64,000 nucleotides of DNA from Micromonospora parathelypteridis (GCF_014201145.1 NZ_JACHDP010000001.1:4650001-4714000); one strand, 5' to 3'; numbered from the stretch's first letter, positions 28,468 to 37,009 are shown. The notes: generated from the letters alone by a model not told the origin. Program-made: numbers and translations.

Positions 28468-29679
28468 GTGACTTCCCCCCGCGACCTCGTCCTGCTCGGG
28501 TCCACCGGTTCGATCGGCACGCAGGCCATCGACATCGTCCGGCGCAATCCGGACCGGTTTCGGGTGGTCGCGGTGGGTGCGGGTGGCGGCAACGTCGAGC
28601 TGCTCGCCGCGCAGGCGCTCGAACTGGGCGTCGAGGCGGTCGGGGTCGCCAAGGCGTCCGCCGCGCAGGACCTTCAACTCGCGTTCTACGCCGAGGCGAG
28701 CAGGCGTGGCTGGGCCACCGGCGACTTCAAGCTTCCGAAGATCGTGGCCGGGCCGGACGCGATGACCGAGCTGGCCCAGTGGCCGTGCGACATCGTGCTC
28801 AACGGGGTGGTCGGCTCGCTGGGCCTCGCTCCTACGCTGGCCGCGCTGCGCGGTGGTCGTACTCTCGCGTTGGCCAACAAGGAGTCGCTCGTGGCCGGCG
28901 GCCCGCTGGTCAAGGCCGCGGTGACGCGGCCGGGGCAGATCGTCCCGGTCGACTCGGAGCACTCGGCGCTGGCTCAGTGCCTGCGCAGCGGAACGCGCGG
29001 CGAGGTGCGCCGGCTGATCGTCACGGCCAGCGGCGGCCCGTTCCGGGGTCGGCGGCGCGACGAGCTGACGCAGGTCACGCCCCAGCAGGCGCTGGCGCAT
29101 CCCACCTGGAACATGGGCCCGGTCGTCACGATCAACTCGGCAACCATGGTCAACAAGGCGCTCGAGGTGATCGAGGCGCACGAGTTGTTCGACGTGCCAT
29201 ACGCCGACATCGTGGTCATGGTGCACCCACAGTCGGTGATCCACTCGATGGTCGAGTTCGTCGACGGGTCGACGATCGCCCAGGCCAGCCCGCCGGACAT
29301 GCGGCTGCCCATCGCGCTGGGCATCGGCTGGCCGGACCGGGTGCCGGGGGCGGCCACCGCCGTCGACTGGACGACCGCGCACACCTGGGAGTTCGCCCCG
29401 CTCGACGACGAGGCGTTCCCGGCGGTCGCGCTGGCCAAGGCCGCCGGGGAGGCCGGGCGCTGCCGCCCGGCGATCTACAACGCGGCGAACGAGGAGTGCG
29501 TGGCGGCGTTCGTGGCGGGCCGGCTGCCGTTCCTCGGCATCGTCGACACCCTCGAACGCGTGTTGGAGGAGGCTCCGGACTTCGACGAACCAGGTACCGT
29601 CGAGGACGTGCTCACGGCCGAGTCGTGGGCACGCGCGCACGCGCAGGAGATCATCGCCGGTCCGGTGGAAGGAAATTGA
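28468..29679 (+). CDS. dxr: 1-Deoxy-D-xylulose 5-phosphate reductoisomerase
   Basis: Dxr converts DXP to MEP using NADPH, the first committed step of the MEP pathway. From GTG 28468 ([20 protein letters not shown]) it has 403 residues. Motifs are [11 protein letters not shown] (NADPH), [20 protein letters not shown] (metal Asp/Glu), [16 protein letters not shown] and [12 protein letters not shown]. The ispG gene, two steps later in the same pathway, is 1.3 kb downstream. Its stop overlaps the rseP start by one base. Confidence 0.97.
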   Translation: MTSPRDLVLLGSTGSIGTQAIDIVRRNPDRFRVVAVGAGGGNVELLAAQALELGVEAVGVAKASAAQDLQLAFYAEASRRGWATGDFKLPKIVAGPDAMTELAQWPCDIVLNGVVGSLGLAPTLAALRGGRTLALANKESLVAGGPLVKAAVTRPGQIVPVDSEHSALAQCLRSGTRGEVRRLIVTASGGPFRGRRRDELTQVTPQQALAHPTWNMGPVVTINSATMVNKALEVIEAHELFDVPYADIVVMVHPQSVIHSMVEFVDGSTIAQASPPDMRLPIALGIGWPDRVPGAATAVDWTTAHTWEFAPLDDEAFPAVALAKAAGEAGRCRPAIYNAANEECVAAFVAGRLPFLGIVDTLERVLEEAPDFDEPGTVEDVLTAESWARAHAQEIIAGPVEGN

Positions 29680-30929
29680 TGGCAAACCTGCTCGGGGTGG
29701 CGATCTTCGCCTTGGCCATCCTCATCTCGGTGAGCCTGCACGAGGCGGGGCACATGCTCACCGCCAAGGCGTTCGGGATGAAGGTCACCAAGTACTTCGT
29801 CGGCTTCGGCCCCACCATCTGGTCGTTCAAGCGGGGTGAGACGGAGTACGGCCTCAAGGGGATTCCGCTCGGCGGCTTCTGCAAGATCGTCGGGATGACC
29901 GCGCAGGACGACGACGTCGACCCGGCCGACGAGCCGCGGGCGATGTGGCGCTTCCCGGTGTGGAAGCGCACGATCGTCATGTCCGCGGGCTCGATCACCC
30001 ACTTCGCGCTGGCACTGATCGCCATCTGGGTGGCGGCCGTCTCCCTCGGCCTGCCCAACCCCAAGTTCCCCACGAACGACGCCGAGGTCCGGCAGGAGCC
30101 GGCGGTCATCTCGATCTCCGACTGTGTCGTGCCGGACACCACGGCACGCGCCTGCGCGCCGGGTGACGCCGCAAGTCCGGCCGCCCAGGCCCAGCTGCGC
30201 GACGGCGACCGGATCACCTCGCTCAACGGCAAGCCGATCAACAACTACGGTGAGATGCTCGCCAGCCTGCGGACCCTGAAGCCGGGCGAGACCGCGCAGA
30301 TCGGGTACGTCCGCGACGGGCAGCCCGCCCAGACCAGCACGGTGCTGGCGCAGACCCAGCGTCCGCCGATCGACGACCCGAAGGGCACCGTCGGCCCGGT
30401 CGCCGCGCTCGGCGTCGCGCTCACCATCACCACCCCGACCCGCGTGACGTACGGCCCGGTCGCCGCTTTCGGCGCCACCGGCGAATTCACCCGCGAGCTG
30501 GCCGTCGGCACCGTCCAGGCGTTGCAGCGACTGCCGCAGAAGGTCCCCGCCCTGTGGACCGCCATCACCGGCGGCGAACGTGACGTGGACACCCCGATCA
30601 GCGTCGTCGGCGCCAGCCGACTCGGCGGCGAGGCGTTCGCCAACAAGGCGTGGCTGCTGTTCGTGACGCTGTTCATCTCGCTGAACTTCTTCATCGGCGT
30701 GTTCAACCTGCTGCCGCTGCTCCCACTGGACGGTGGCCACATCGCCATCGCCTGGTTCGAACGGGCACGCTCCTGGCTGTACGCACGGATCGGCCGCGCC
30801 GACCCCGGCCGTGTCGACTACCTCAAGCTGATGCCCTTCACGTACGTGGTGATCCTCATCGGTGGCGTGTTCACGCTGCTGACCATCACCGCGGACGTCG
30901 TCAACCCGATCACGCTCTTCCCAAGGTGA
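29679..30929 (+). CDS. rseP: Site-2 intramembrane protease (RseP-like)
   Basis: This membrane zinc protease cleaves transmembrane anti-sigma factors. The 416-residue product has HEAGH at residues 21-25 in the first helix. A PDZ domain spans about 160-240 ([16 protein letters not shown]), and [11 protein letters not shown] near residue 350 supplies the third zinc ligand (LDGGH). The ATG at 29679 overlaps the dxr TGA by one base, and its own TGA overlaps the ispG GTG, so dxr-rseP-ispG form a coupled operon. Confidence 0.96.
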   Translation: MANLLGVAIFALAILISVSLHEAGHMLTAKAFGMKVTKYFVGFGPTIWSFKRGETEYGLKGIPLGGFCKIVGMTAQDDDVDPADEPRAMWRFPVWKRTIVMSAGSITHFALALIAIWVAAVSLGLPNPKFPTNDAEVRQEPAVISISDCVVPDTTARACAPGDAASPAAQAQLRDGDRITSLNGKPINNYGEMLASLRTLKPGETAQIGYVRDGQPAQTSTVLAQTQRPPIDDPKGTVGPVAALGVALTITTPTRVTYGPVAAFGATGEFTRELAVGTVQALQRLPQKVPALWTAITGGERDVDTPISVVGASRLGGEAFANKAWLLFVTLFISLNFFIGVFNLLPLLPLDGGHIAIAWFERARSWLYARIGRADPGRVDYLKLMPFTYVVILIGGVFTLLTITADVVNPITLFPR

Positions 30930-32110
30930 GTGCTGAAGTGACCGCTGTCCGTCTCGGTATCCCCGCCATGCCGCCCCCGCCGCTCGCTCCCCGCCGGGCC
31001 AGCCGCCAGATCATGGTCGGTTCAGTGCCGGTGGGTGGTGGTGCGCCGGTGTCCGTGCAGTCGATGACCACGACCCTCACCTCCGACATCAACGCCACGC
31101 TCCAGCAGATCGCCGAGCTGACCGCGTCCGGTTGCCAGATCGTCCGGGTGGCCGTGCCGTCGCAGGACGACGTGGAGGCGCTGCCCGCGATCGCCAAGAA
31201 GTCGCAGATCCCGGTGATCGCCGACATCCACTTCCAGCCCAAGTACGTCTTCGCCGCCATCGACGCCGGCTGCGCGGCCGTCCGGGTCAACCCGGGCAAC
31301 ATCCGCCAGTTCGACGACAAGGTCAAGGAGATCGCGGCAGCGGCCTCCGCCGCCGGTACGCCGATCCGGATCGGCGTCAACGCCGGCTCCCTGGACAAGC
31401 GGCTCCTGGCCAAGTACGGCAAGGCCACCGCCGAGGCCCTCGTCGAGTCGGCGCTGTGGGAGTGCTCGCTGTTCGAGGAGCACGGCTTCCGCGACATCAA
31501 GATCTCGGTCAAGCACAACGACCCGGTCGTGATGATCCGGGCGTACCGGCAGCTCGCCGAGCAGTGCGACTACCCGCTGCACCTAGGCGTCACCGAGGCC
31601 GGCCCGGCCTTCCAGGGCACCATCAAGTCGGCGGTCGCCTTCGGTGCCCTGCTCGCCGAGGGGATCGGCGACACCATCCGCGTGTCGCTGTCCGCCCCGC
31701 CGGTCGAGGAGATCAAGGTCGGCAACCAGATCCTGGAGTCGCTGGGCCTGCGTGAGCGAGGCCTGGAGATCGTCTCCTGCCCGTCCTGCGGGCGCGCCCA
31801 GGTGGACGTCTACAAACTCGCCGAAGAGGTCACCGCCGGTCTGGAAGGACTGCCGGTGCCGCTGCGGGTCGCCGTGATGGGCTGCGTCGTCAACGGTCCG
31901 GGCGAAGCTCGCGAGGCCGACCTCGGCGTCGCCTCCGGCAACGGCAAGGGCCAGATCTTCGTCAAGGGGCAGGTCGTCAAGACGGTGCCCGAGGCGCAGA
32001 TCGTGGAGACGCTGATCGAGGAGGCGCTGCGCATCGCCGACGAGATGGGCGCCGAGCTTCCCGAGGAGCTGCGCGGGCTGGTCACCGGCCCGACCGTCAC
32101 CGTGCACTGA
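30926..32110 (+). CDS. ispG: 4-Hydroxy-3-methylbut-2-enyl diphosphate synthase
   Basis: IspG (GcpE) is a 4Fe-4S enzyme that makes HMBPP in the MEP pathway. The 394-residue product has an N-terminal TIM barrel (about 20-260) with [15 protein letters not shown] and [10 protein letters not shown]. The C-terminal cluster domain has Cys in SCPSCGR (about 285 and 288) and [11 protein letters not shown] (about 320). Start GTG 30926 overlaps the rseP stop; GTG 30938 is an alternative. The strong hairpin at 32125 ends the operon. Confidence 0.96.
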   Translation: MSAEVTAVRLGIPAMPPPPLAPRRASRQIMVGSVPVGGGAPVSVQSMTTTLTSDINATLQQIAELTASGCQIVRVAVPSQDDVEALPAIAKKSQIPVIADIHFQPKYVFAAIDAGCAAVRVNPGNIRQFDDKVKEIAAAASAAGTPIRIGVNAGSLDKRLLAKYGKATAEALVESALWECSLFEEHGFRDIKISVKHNDPVVMIRAYRQLAEQCDYPLHLGVTEAGPAFQGTIKSAVAFGALLAEGIGDTIRVSLSAPPVEEIKVGNQILESLGLRERGLEIVSCPSCGRAQVDVYKLAEEVTAGLEGLPVPLRVAVMGCVVNGPGEAREADLGVASGNGKGQIFVKGQVVKTVPEAQIVETLIEEALRIADEMGAELPEELRGLVTGPTVTVH

Positions 32111-32124
32111 TTTTCCATGTGGAA

Positions 32125-32158
32125 AAAGCGGCCGTTCCCGGCAGGGAACGGCCGCTTT
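32125..32158 (+). terminator. Terminator after ispG
   Basis: AAAGCGGCCGTTCCC and GGGAACGGCCGCTTT form a perfect 15-bp stem with a GGCA loop ending in TTTCG. It sits 14 bp after the stop. An outer TTTTCCA/TGGAAAA hairpin (32111-32126) precedes it. Confidence 0.85.
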
Positions 32159-32170
32159 CGTTGTGTCCCC

Positions 32171-32193
32171 GGCCCTCCGGTACGCGGAGGGCC
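32171..32193 (-). terminator. Hairpin at the end of the PadR gene
   Basis: GGCCCTCCG and CGGAGGGCC form a 9-bp stem, lying 45-67 bp after the stop of the minus-strand PadR gene. Confidence 0.55.
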
Positions 32194-32237
32194 GGTGCTG
32201 TGGCGCTGTGGTGCTTGTGTTGTGGCGCGGCCTCGCG

Positions 32238-32825
32238 TCACTCGGATTCGGCGAGGATCGCGTACAGCTTGCGGCGGGTCTCGTCGAGCACCTGGGCGGC
32301 CCGCTCACGCTGGTCGTCGGTGCCATTCATCATCACCTGGCGCAGGGCGTTCATCGCCTGCGCGCCGGAGTCGCGGATGTCGTGCCAGCTGCTCACCGTG
32401 CCCTGGGCGACGTCCGCCCACGGCGGGGTCTGCGCGGCCTCGGTGGCCTCCGCCTGACCGGCCTCGGTGACCGTGAACCGCTTGCGCCCGCCGCCGGACT
32501 CCTCCGTGCTGGCGACGATCACACCCTCGTCCTCCAGTAGCTGCAGGGTGGGGTAGATCGAGCCCGGGCTCGGCCGCCACGCACCGCCGGTGCGGGAGTC
32601 GATCTCCTGGATCATCTCGTAGCCGTGCATCGGCCGTTCGGTGAGCAGGGCCAGCACGGCGCCTCGGACGTTGGGGCGTCGGCCCCGACCCCGTCCACGC
32701 CCCCGGCCGCCCCAGGGGCCGCCGTGTCCGTGCTCGTGTCCGTGCGGGCCGGGCGGGATCGGCGGGAAGCCGAATCCCCGCATCCGGGCCTCGTGCATCG
32801 GGTGGTGCTCTCGGTGGAACCTCAT
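32238..32825 (-). CDS. PadR family transcriptional regulator
   Basis: The 195-residue protein is a PadR repressor with a winged-helix domain at about residues 52-125: RGAVLALLTERPMHGYEMIQEI, then PSPGSIYPTLQLLEDEGV and GRKRFTVTEAG. A helical dimerisation tail follows. Its N-terminal 50 residues are unusual: a His/Gly stretch (HGHEHGHGG) and an RGRGRGRGRR run that could bind metal or DNA. It starts at ATG 32825 with GGAAGGAAG upstream. It is divergent from an MFS exporter, and a palindromic operator lies between. Confidence 0.92.
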   Translation of the reverse strand: MRFHREHHPMHEARMRGFGFPPIPPGPHGHEHGHGGPWGGRGRGRGRGRRPNVRGAVLALLTERPMHGYEMIQEIDSRTGGAWRPSPGSIYPTLQLLEDEGVIVASTEESGGGRKRFTVTEAGQAEATEAAQTPPWADVAQGTVSSWHDIRDSGAQAMNALRQVMMNGTDDQRERAAQVLDETRRKLYAILAESE

Positions 32826-32854
32826 CGGGTTCTTCCTTCCTTCGTACTGTCGCT

Positions 32855-32884
32855 GATGCATCAACGATATATCGGCAATGCATC
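32855..32884. promoter_or_regulatory. Palindromic PadR operator
   Basis: The 30-bp site is GATGCAT, 3 nt, CGATATATCG, 3 nt, ATGCATC. Outer arms and centre are perfect inverted repeats. It lies 30 bp upstream of the padR ATG and 53 bp upstream of the MFS ATG, so one site can control both genes. Confidence 0.75.
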
Positions 32885-32900
32885 GCCGACAACCTCTTCT

Positions 32901-32930
32901 TTGAAAACCGTACGTACGTCTTGCTAAGGT
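32901..32930 (+). promoter_or_regulatory. MFS gene promoter (leaderless)
   Basis: TTGAAA (32901-32906), 18 bp, TAAGGT (32925-32930) is a good sigma-70-type promoter. The -10 box ends only 7 bp before the MFS ATG, so the transcript is probably leaderless. Confidence 0.55.
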
Positions 32931-32937
32931 GTCGATC

Positions 32938-34161
32938 ATGCACCTGCTTCCCCCGCCGGGTCCGGCCCGGGTCCTCACCCTCGGCACCCTGGTCAAGACC
33001 GTCGGCCGGGGCCTCTGGCTCGTCGCAAGCGCCCTGTTCCTCACCCGCTCGGTCGGCCTGTCGGCGACCCAGGTGGGCATCGGGCTGACCATCTCGGCGC
33101 TGGTCGGTGTGCTGGCCAGTACCCCGAGCGGCTACCTGGCCGACCGCGTCGGCCCACGCGGAGTCCAGGTCGGGGCGCTGTTCGCCGCCGGTCTGATGAC
33201 CATCGGCCTGATCGCCGTCCGGTCGTTTCCCACGTTCGTGCTGGTGGGGGCCGTCACCGCGCTCGCCGACGCGATCGAGCGCGGTGCCCGAGGCGCGCTC
33301 ATCGCCGGAGCGATCCCGGCCGACCAGCGGGTACGCACCCGTGCCTACCTGCGGGCCACCACCAACGTCGGGATCTCCGTCGGTGCTGTCCTCGGCGGCT
33401 TCGCCATCGCCGCGGACACCCGAACCGGCTACGTCGCGCTGATCCTCACCGCAGCGGCGGCGTCCCTGGCCGCAGCGGCGATCTTCCTCCGACTGCCCAG
33501 CGTCGCCCCGGTCGCCGCCCCGACGCACGGCCCCCGGCTGATCGCCCTGCGAGACCGCCCGTTCCTCGCCTTCACCCTGGTCGACGGGCTGATGTCGATG
33601 CACTTCAGCCTGCTCACCATCGCCCTGCCGCTGTGGATCGCCAACCACACCCGGGCACCGGTCTGGATGATCTCTGCGTTGACGCTGGTCAACACCGTGC
33701 TGGTGGTGCTCCTGCAGGTCCGCGTCTCGCGTACCGCCGCCACCCTGCCCGGAGCCGCCCGCGCCTCCCGTCGAGCGGGCGTGGCCATCGCCCTGGCCTG
33801 CGTACTCTTCGCCGCCAGCGGCGCGCTGCCCACCGCCGGCGCTGTCGGACTGCTCGGCGTCGGGGCCCTCGCCCACGTGATCGGGGAACTGTGGCACTCC
33901 GCCGCTGGCTGGGGAATCTCCTTCGGGCTGGCGCCAGCGGACGCCCAGGGGCAGTACCAGGGGGCGTACGGCATGGGCTACGAACTGGGCAAGATGCTCG
34001 CCCCGGTGGTGGTGACCACCCTCGCGCTCGGTTGGGGCGTACCGGGCTGGCTTGTGCTCGGTGCCCTGTTCCTCCTGCTCGGGGCACTGGTGCCCCCGGT
34101 CGTCCGCTGGGCCGGGCGGACCCGGCCGGTCAGCGAGCCCGCAGAACCGGCGACCGTCTGA
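32938..34161 (+). CDS. MFS efflux transporter
   Basis: The 407-residue protein has about 12 hydrophobic segments. It starts MHLLPPPGPARVLTLGTLVK and has a cytoplasmic loop motif GYLADRVGPRG between helices 2 and 3, as in MFS drug exporters. The gene is divergent from PadR, which suggests that PadR represses it until a toxic ligand binds; the substrate is unknown. The start is ATG 32938 rather than GTG 32929, which overlaps the -10 box. Confidence 0.88.
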   Translation: MHLLPPPGPARVLTLGTLVKTVGRGLWLVASALFLTRSVGLSATQVGIGLTISALVGVLASTPSGYLADRVGPRGVQVGALFAAGLMTIGLIAVRSFPTFVLVGAVTALADAIERGARGALIAGAIPADQRVRTRAYLRATTNVGISVGAVLGGFAIAADTRTGYVALILTAAAASLAAAAIFLRLPSVAPVAAPTHGPRLIALRDRPFLAFTLVDGLMSMHFSLLTIALPLWIANHTRAPVWMISALTLVNTVLVVLLQVRVSRTAATLPGAARASRRAGVAIALACVLFAASGALPTAGAVGLLGVGALAHVIGELWHSAAGWGISFGLAPADAQGQYQGAYGMGYELGKMLAPVVVTTLALGWGVPGWLVLGALFLLLGALVPPVVRWAGRTRPVSEPAEPATV

Positions 34162-34218
34162 TTGCGGCATCGTCACTCGACCGGCGGAGCGGGGGGTCGA
34201 TCTGGCAGGCTGGTAGTC

Positions 34219-35058
34219 GTGCTGACGGTGCCGGTACGGCAACTCGGGGAATCGGAGCGCCGCGCGGTCGAGCGACTGCTCGACCACGACCCGTTCGCGG
34301 GCGCGCAGGTCGCCGAGCGGATCGCCGCGCGCGGGCTCTCCTGGTGGCGGGCCGAGGGCAGGATCCTGGGGTACGGCGCCCGGCGCAACCTGGAATCGCT
34401 CTGCTGGCTCGGCGGCAACCTGACCCCCGTGCTGGCGACCGACGCCGCAGTGGCCGCCTTCGCCGACCTGCTCGCGGGCGAGGAACGGCTCTGCTCATCC
34501 ATCGTCGGCCGGGCGGACGCCGTCCTCGGGCTGTGGGACCGGCTCTCCGACACCTGGGGGCCAGCCCGAGACGTCCGCCCCAACCAGCCACTGTTGGCCG
34601 CCGACGCCCTGCCATCCGTACCTGCCGACCCGGAGGTACGCCGGGTCCGCTCCGGCGAGGTCGATCGGCTCTTCCCAGCGGCAGTGGCCATGTACACCGA
34701 AGAAGTCGGCGTCTCCCCACTGGCCGAGGACGCCGGGCGCAGCTACCGCCGACGGGTCAACGACCTGGTCCGGTCCGGTCGGGCGTACGCCCGCTTCGTC
34801 GACGGCAAGGTCGTTTTCAAGGCCGAGCTGGCCGTGGTCACCAAACGGACGGCACAGGTCCAGGGCGTCTGGGTGGCACCGGAATGGCGGGGCCGAGGGA
34901 TCGCCACTGCCGCCATGGCAGCCGTGGTGCGGGACGCGCTGCTGCGAGTCGCCCCCACAGTCAGCCTGTACGTCAACGACTTCAACCTCCCGGCCCGCCG
35001 CGTCTACGAACGCTGCGGCTTCCAACCGATCGGCACTCTCGCCACGGTCCTCTTCTGA
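34219..35058 (+). CDS. DUF4081/GNAT acetyltransferase-like protein
   Basis: The 279-residue protein joins an N-terminal DUF4081-like half (about 1-125) and a C-terminal GNAT domain (about 140-279). The latter shows QVQGVWVAPEWRGRGIATAAM and YVNDFNLPARRVYERCGFQ, the acetyl-CoA-binding and core signatures. A gene of this type follows ispG in mycobacteria and streptomycetes, so it keeps an old neighbourhood. Its substrate is not known. Start GTG 34219 follows the MFS stop by 57 bp. Confidence 0.82.
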   Translation: MLTVPVRQLGESERRAVERLLDHDPFAGAQVAERIAARGLSWWRAEGRILGYGARRNLESLCWLGGNLTPVLATDAAVAAFADLLAGEERLCSSIVGRADAVLGLWDRLSDTWGPARDVRPNQPLLAADALPSVPADPEVRRVRSGEVDRLFPAAVAMYTEEVGVSPLAEDAGRSYRRRVNDLVRSGRAYARFVDGKVVFKAELAVVTKRTAQVQGVWVAPEWRGRGIATAAMAAVVRDALLRVAPTVSLYVNDFNLPARRVYERCGFQPIGTLATVLF

Positions 35059-35209
35059 TCGCTGATCGCCCGGTGGGTTGCCGCCGGGCGGTCCCGACCC
35101 GCCTTGAGTCAGCGCCGGGCCGTGCCGGCCCGCGTTGTGCTCGCCTTGTGCTCGCCTCGTGGGCGGCGCCGGGCGGTCGGCCTGATCGGCGGTACGTCCG
35201 GCTGTGGAG

Positions 35210-35254
35210 ATCTTGGACAGTTTCCGTCAGCTGCTGACGGAAACTGTCCAAGAT
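35210..35254. repeat. Perfect 45-bp inverted repeat (21-bp arms, 3-nt loop)
   Basis: ATCTTGGACAGTTTCCGTCAG and its exact complement flank a CTG loop. It lies 152 bp after the GNAT stop in a gene-poor gap. As RNA it is a very stable hairpin. It may be a terminator or a dispersed element. Confidence 0.85.
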
Positions 35255-35299
35255 TGCCGAAGCTCGTGGCTGCGGGGGCGTGTGCCTTGGGCCAGCCCG

Positions 35300-35377
35300 C
35301 GTCGATCAAGGAGTTGTGGTGGGGGACAAAGTCTCCCGAAGCATCCTCGATCAGGCACCACAAGTCCATGATCGACG
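35300..35377. repeat. 22-bp inverted repeat around a 34-bp spacer
   Basis: The arms 35300-35321 and 35356-35377 agree at 20 of 22 positions, sharing CGTCGATCA and TTGTGGTG. The rest of 35059-35503 between the marked repeats shows no gene. Confidence 0.7.
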
Positions 35378-35406
35378 TGGGTGTGGGTGTGGGTGTGGGT
35401 GTGGGT
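35377..35406 (+). repeat. Five tandem GTGGGT hexamers (G-quadruplex motif)
   Basis: GTGGGT is repeated five times without error. It supplies five GGG tracts with TGT loops, which fits a canonical G-quadruplex on the plus strand. Confidence 0.85.
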
Positions 35407-35446
35407 CGGCGCGGGTGTCAAGGCGCGTGGGGTGTGGGTATGCCGT

Positions 35447-35478
35447 TGGCCGGCACCCCGGGTGCGGGGTGCCGGCCA
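35447..35478 (-). terminator. Terminator after the secreted lysozyme-like gene
   Basis: TGGCCGGCACCCC and GGGGTGCCGGCCA are perfect 13-bp arms around a 6-nt loop, 25-57 bp beyond the minus-strand stop. Confidence 0.75.
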
Positions 35479-35503
35479 GCGGTCGGTTGTTCATGTGTGG
35501 TGG

Positions 35504-36088
35504 TCAGCTGTTCCAGTGCTGGCCGACGAGGTCGGCGGCCTGCTGCTCCCACTGGGCGTAGGCGTCGGGGTAGGCGGAGACCTGGACGGTCTGCGCGGCC
35601 TGGGTCAGGGGCATGTCCTGCCACCCGTCGACCTGTCGCAGGCCCTTGAGGAACGCGGTGGTGGAGTAGGCCGGGTCGGTGATCTGCTCCGGGGTGCCCC
35701 AACCCGAGCTGGGGCGCTGCTGGAACAGGCCCAGCGAGTCGTGGTCGTTCATGTCACCCAGGTGGCCGAGGTTTTCCAGCTTCGACTCCTGCAGGCTCGT
35801 CGCGATCGAGATGACCGCGGCCCGCTCGGGGAGGCCGGCCTTCTTCGTGGCGGCGATGATCGCCTTGGCGTTGGCGGTCTGCTCGTCGTTCAACGTGATG
35901 CGGGACTGGTCGCCCTGGGTGCCGTGCGGGATCAGCTTGCTCGTGTCGGGCTTGTCGGCCTGCACCGCCACCGCGACGGGCTTGGCATCGACCGGGTTGG
36001 CGTGGCCGGCGATCGGACCGGCGAACACACCACCGGCGAACGCGAGACCAGCAACGGACAGCACACTCTTACGCATGATGGTGTTCAT
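35504..36088 (-). CDS. Secreted lysozyme-like/transglycosylase-like protein
   Basis: The 194-residue product starts MNTIMRKSVLSVAGLAFAGGV, a signal peptide ending near AGHA (about residue 29). The mature region has a lysozyme-like fold of the type often seen in actinomycete exoproteins: AVISIATSLQESKLENL with the likely catalytic Glu, then SLGLFQQRPSSGWGT and ITDPAYSTTAFLKGL. It is likely cell-wall active, though some relatives are annotated as heavy-metal transporters, which looks wrong. ATG 36088 follows a GAAGGAG site. Its 130-bp upstream region to 36216 shows no clear promoter. Confidence 0.75.
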   Translation of the reverse strand: MNTIMRKSVLSVAGLAFAGGVFAGPIAGHANPVDAKPVAVAVQADKPDTSKLIPHGTQGDQSRITLNDEQTANAKAIIAATKKAGLPERAAVISIATSLQESKLENLGHLGDMNDHDSLGLFQQRPSSGWGTPEQITDPAYSTTAFLKGLRQVDGWQDMPLTQAAQTVQVSAYPDAYAQWEQQAADLVGQHWNS

Positions 36089-36216
36089 GGGGGTAGCTCC
36101 TTCGGGGGTAAGGACACCCACACGCCCATAAGGGGGAAGGCGTGCCCGGTGTGAGCACCTCGTCCGGGCGCTGCACAAACAAACGAACGCGGAAAGTCTT
36201 AAGAGGGTCGGCGCCC

Positions 36217-36626
36217 ACAAGCGGGGGGCTGGTGGCGCCGGGGTCGGCGGCCTACAAGCGGGGGGCTCGTGGCGCCGGGTCCGTGCGTAACGACCCGAGG
36301 TCCGGGGCCATTCCCGGGGTAGCTCACGAGCGGAGGGCTCGTGGCGCCAGGTCCGGGTGTAACGACCCGGGGGCCGGGGTCATTCCCCGGGGCGGCCGAC
36401 GAGCGGAGAGCTCATGGCGTCGGGTCCAGATGTAACGACGCACAGGCCGCGGTCATTCCGGGAGCGGCCCGTCCATCGGCACCTCGTGGAGGCGGCCGGG
36501 CGGGCGGTCGTTCGTGGGGACTGCAACGACCGGGCCGGGGCCGGCATTCCAACTCCGGGGGCGGGGCGGCTAGCCGGTGGTGCTGTGATCGTCAGGGTAT
36601 GTAACGACCCCGGCCCGGCCATGATT
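36217..36626. repeat. Array of paired hairpin units (about 73-bp period)
   Basis: Two hairpin words alternate. The first is ACGAGC-N5-GCTCGT and variants, starting near 36217, 36254, 36326 and 36399. The second is a 24-bp imperfect palindrome that begins AACGAC and ends ATT, at 36289, 36361, 36434, 36525 and 36603. Consecutive spacings of the second word are 72, 73, 91 and 78 bp. No ORF with coding character covers it. The 100 bp after 36626 show nothing until the 76-bp repeat at 36727. Confidence 0.8.
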
Positions 36627-36726
36627 CCGGGCCACGGGTGCGACCGGTCACAGGCCAGAACACCCCAGACCGGACAAAGCGATCATGGATCCCAGCCGGC
36701 CCGACGCCAGACCACCTTTCCGGAGA

Positions 36727-36802
36727 TGATCGACTCGACATCGCCGATGTGGGGGTAACCGGGCGGCGCGATACCGCGATATCGGGGATGTCGAGTCGAT
36801 CA
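36727..36802 (+). repeat. 76-bp dispersed palindromic repeat, copy 3
   Basis: This is the best preserved copy. TGATCGACTCGACATC at the left and its exact complement at the right form 16-bp perfect outer arms, with partial pairing inside and the centre CCGGGCGGCGCGATA. Confidence 0.85.
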
Positions 36803-36817
36803 TGAGACTTCGGTCGG

Positions 36818-36877
36818 CTGAGGGGATCTGAGGGGATCTGAGGGTATCTGAGGGGATCTGGGGGGATCTGAGAGGAA
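36818..36877. repeat. Six tandem 10-bp repeats (CTGAGGGGAT)
   Basis: Units at 36818, 36828, 36838, 36848, 36858 and 36868 match CTGAGGGGAT. Units 1, 2 and 4 are identical, 3 and 5 have one change, and 6 is degenerate. The 10-bp period places the G-runs on one face of the helix. Confidence 0.85.
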
Positions 36878-37009
36878 ACTGGGGGCAGGCGGTCCCTGGA
36901 GGGCGTGGCTGGCTCATCCATCTCAAACACGTGATCGGGGCGTCGCTCGGCAGCGCGGGTCGGGTTGTCCAGACCTGGCGGATGCCCTGCTCAGAGCACG
37001 GAAAATCGG

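Noticed and set aside
36089..36300. Possible c-di-AMP (ydaO-type) riboswitch upstream of the secreted lysozyme-like gene
   Set aside because: Such riboswitches often precede cell-wall hydrolase genes, but the conserved motifs are not visible on the minus strand.
35377..36877. CRISPR-like array
   Set aside because: Repeats are adjacent hexamers, decamers or degenerate hairpin units; there are no identical repeats of 23-40 bp with unique spacers, and no cas genes.
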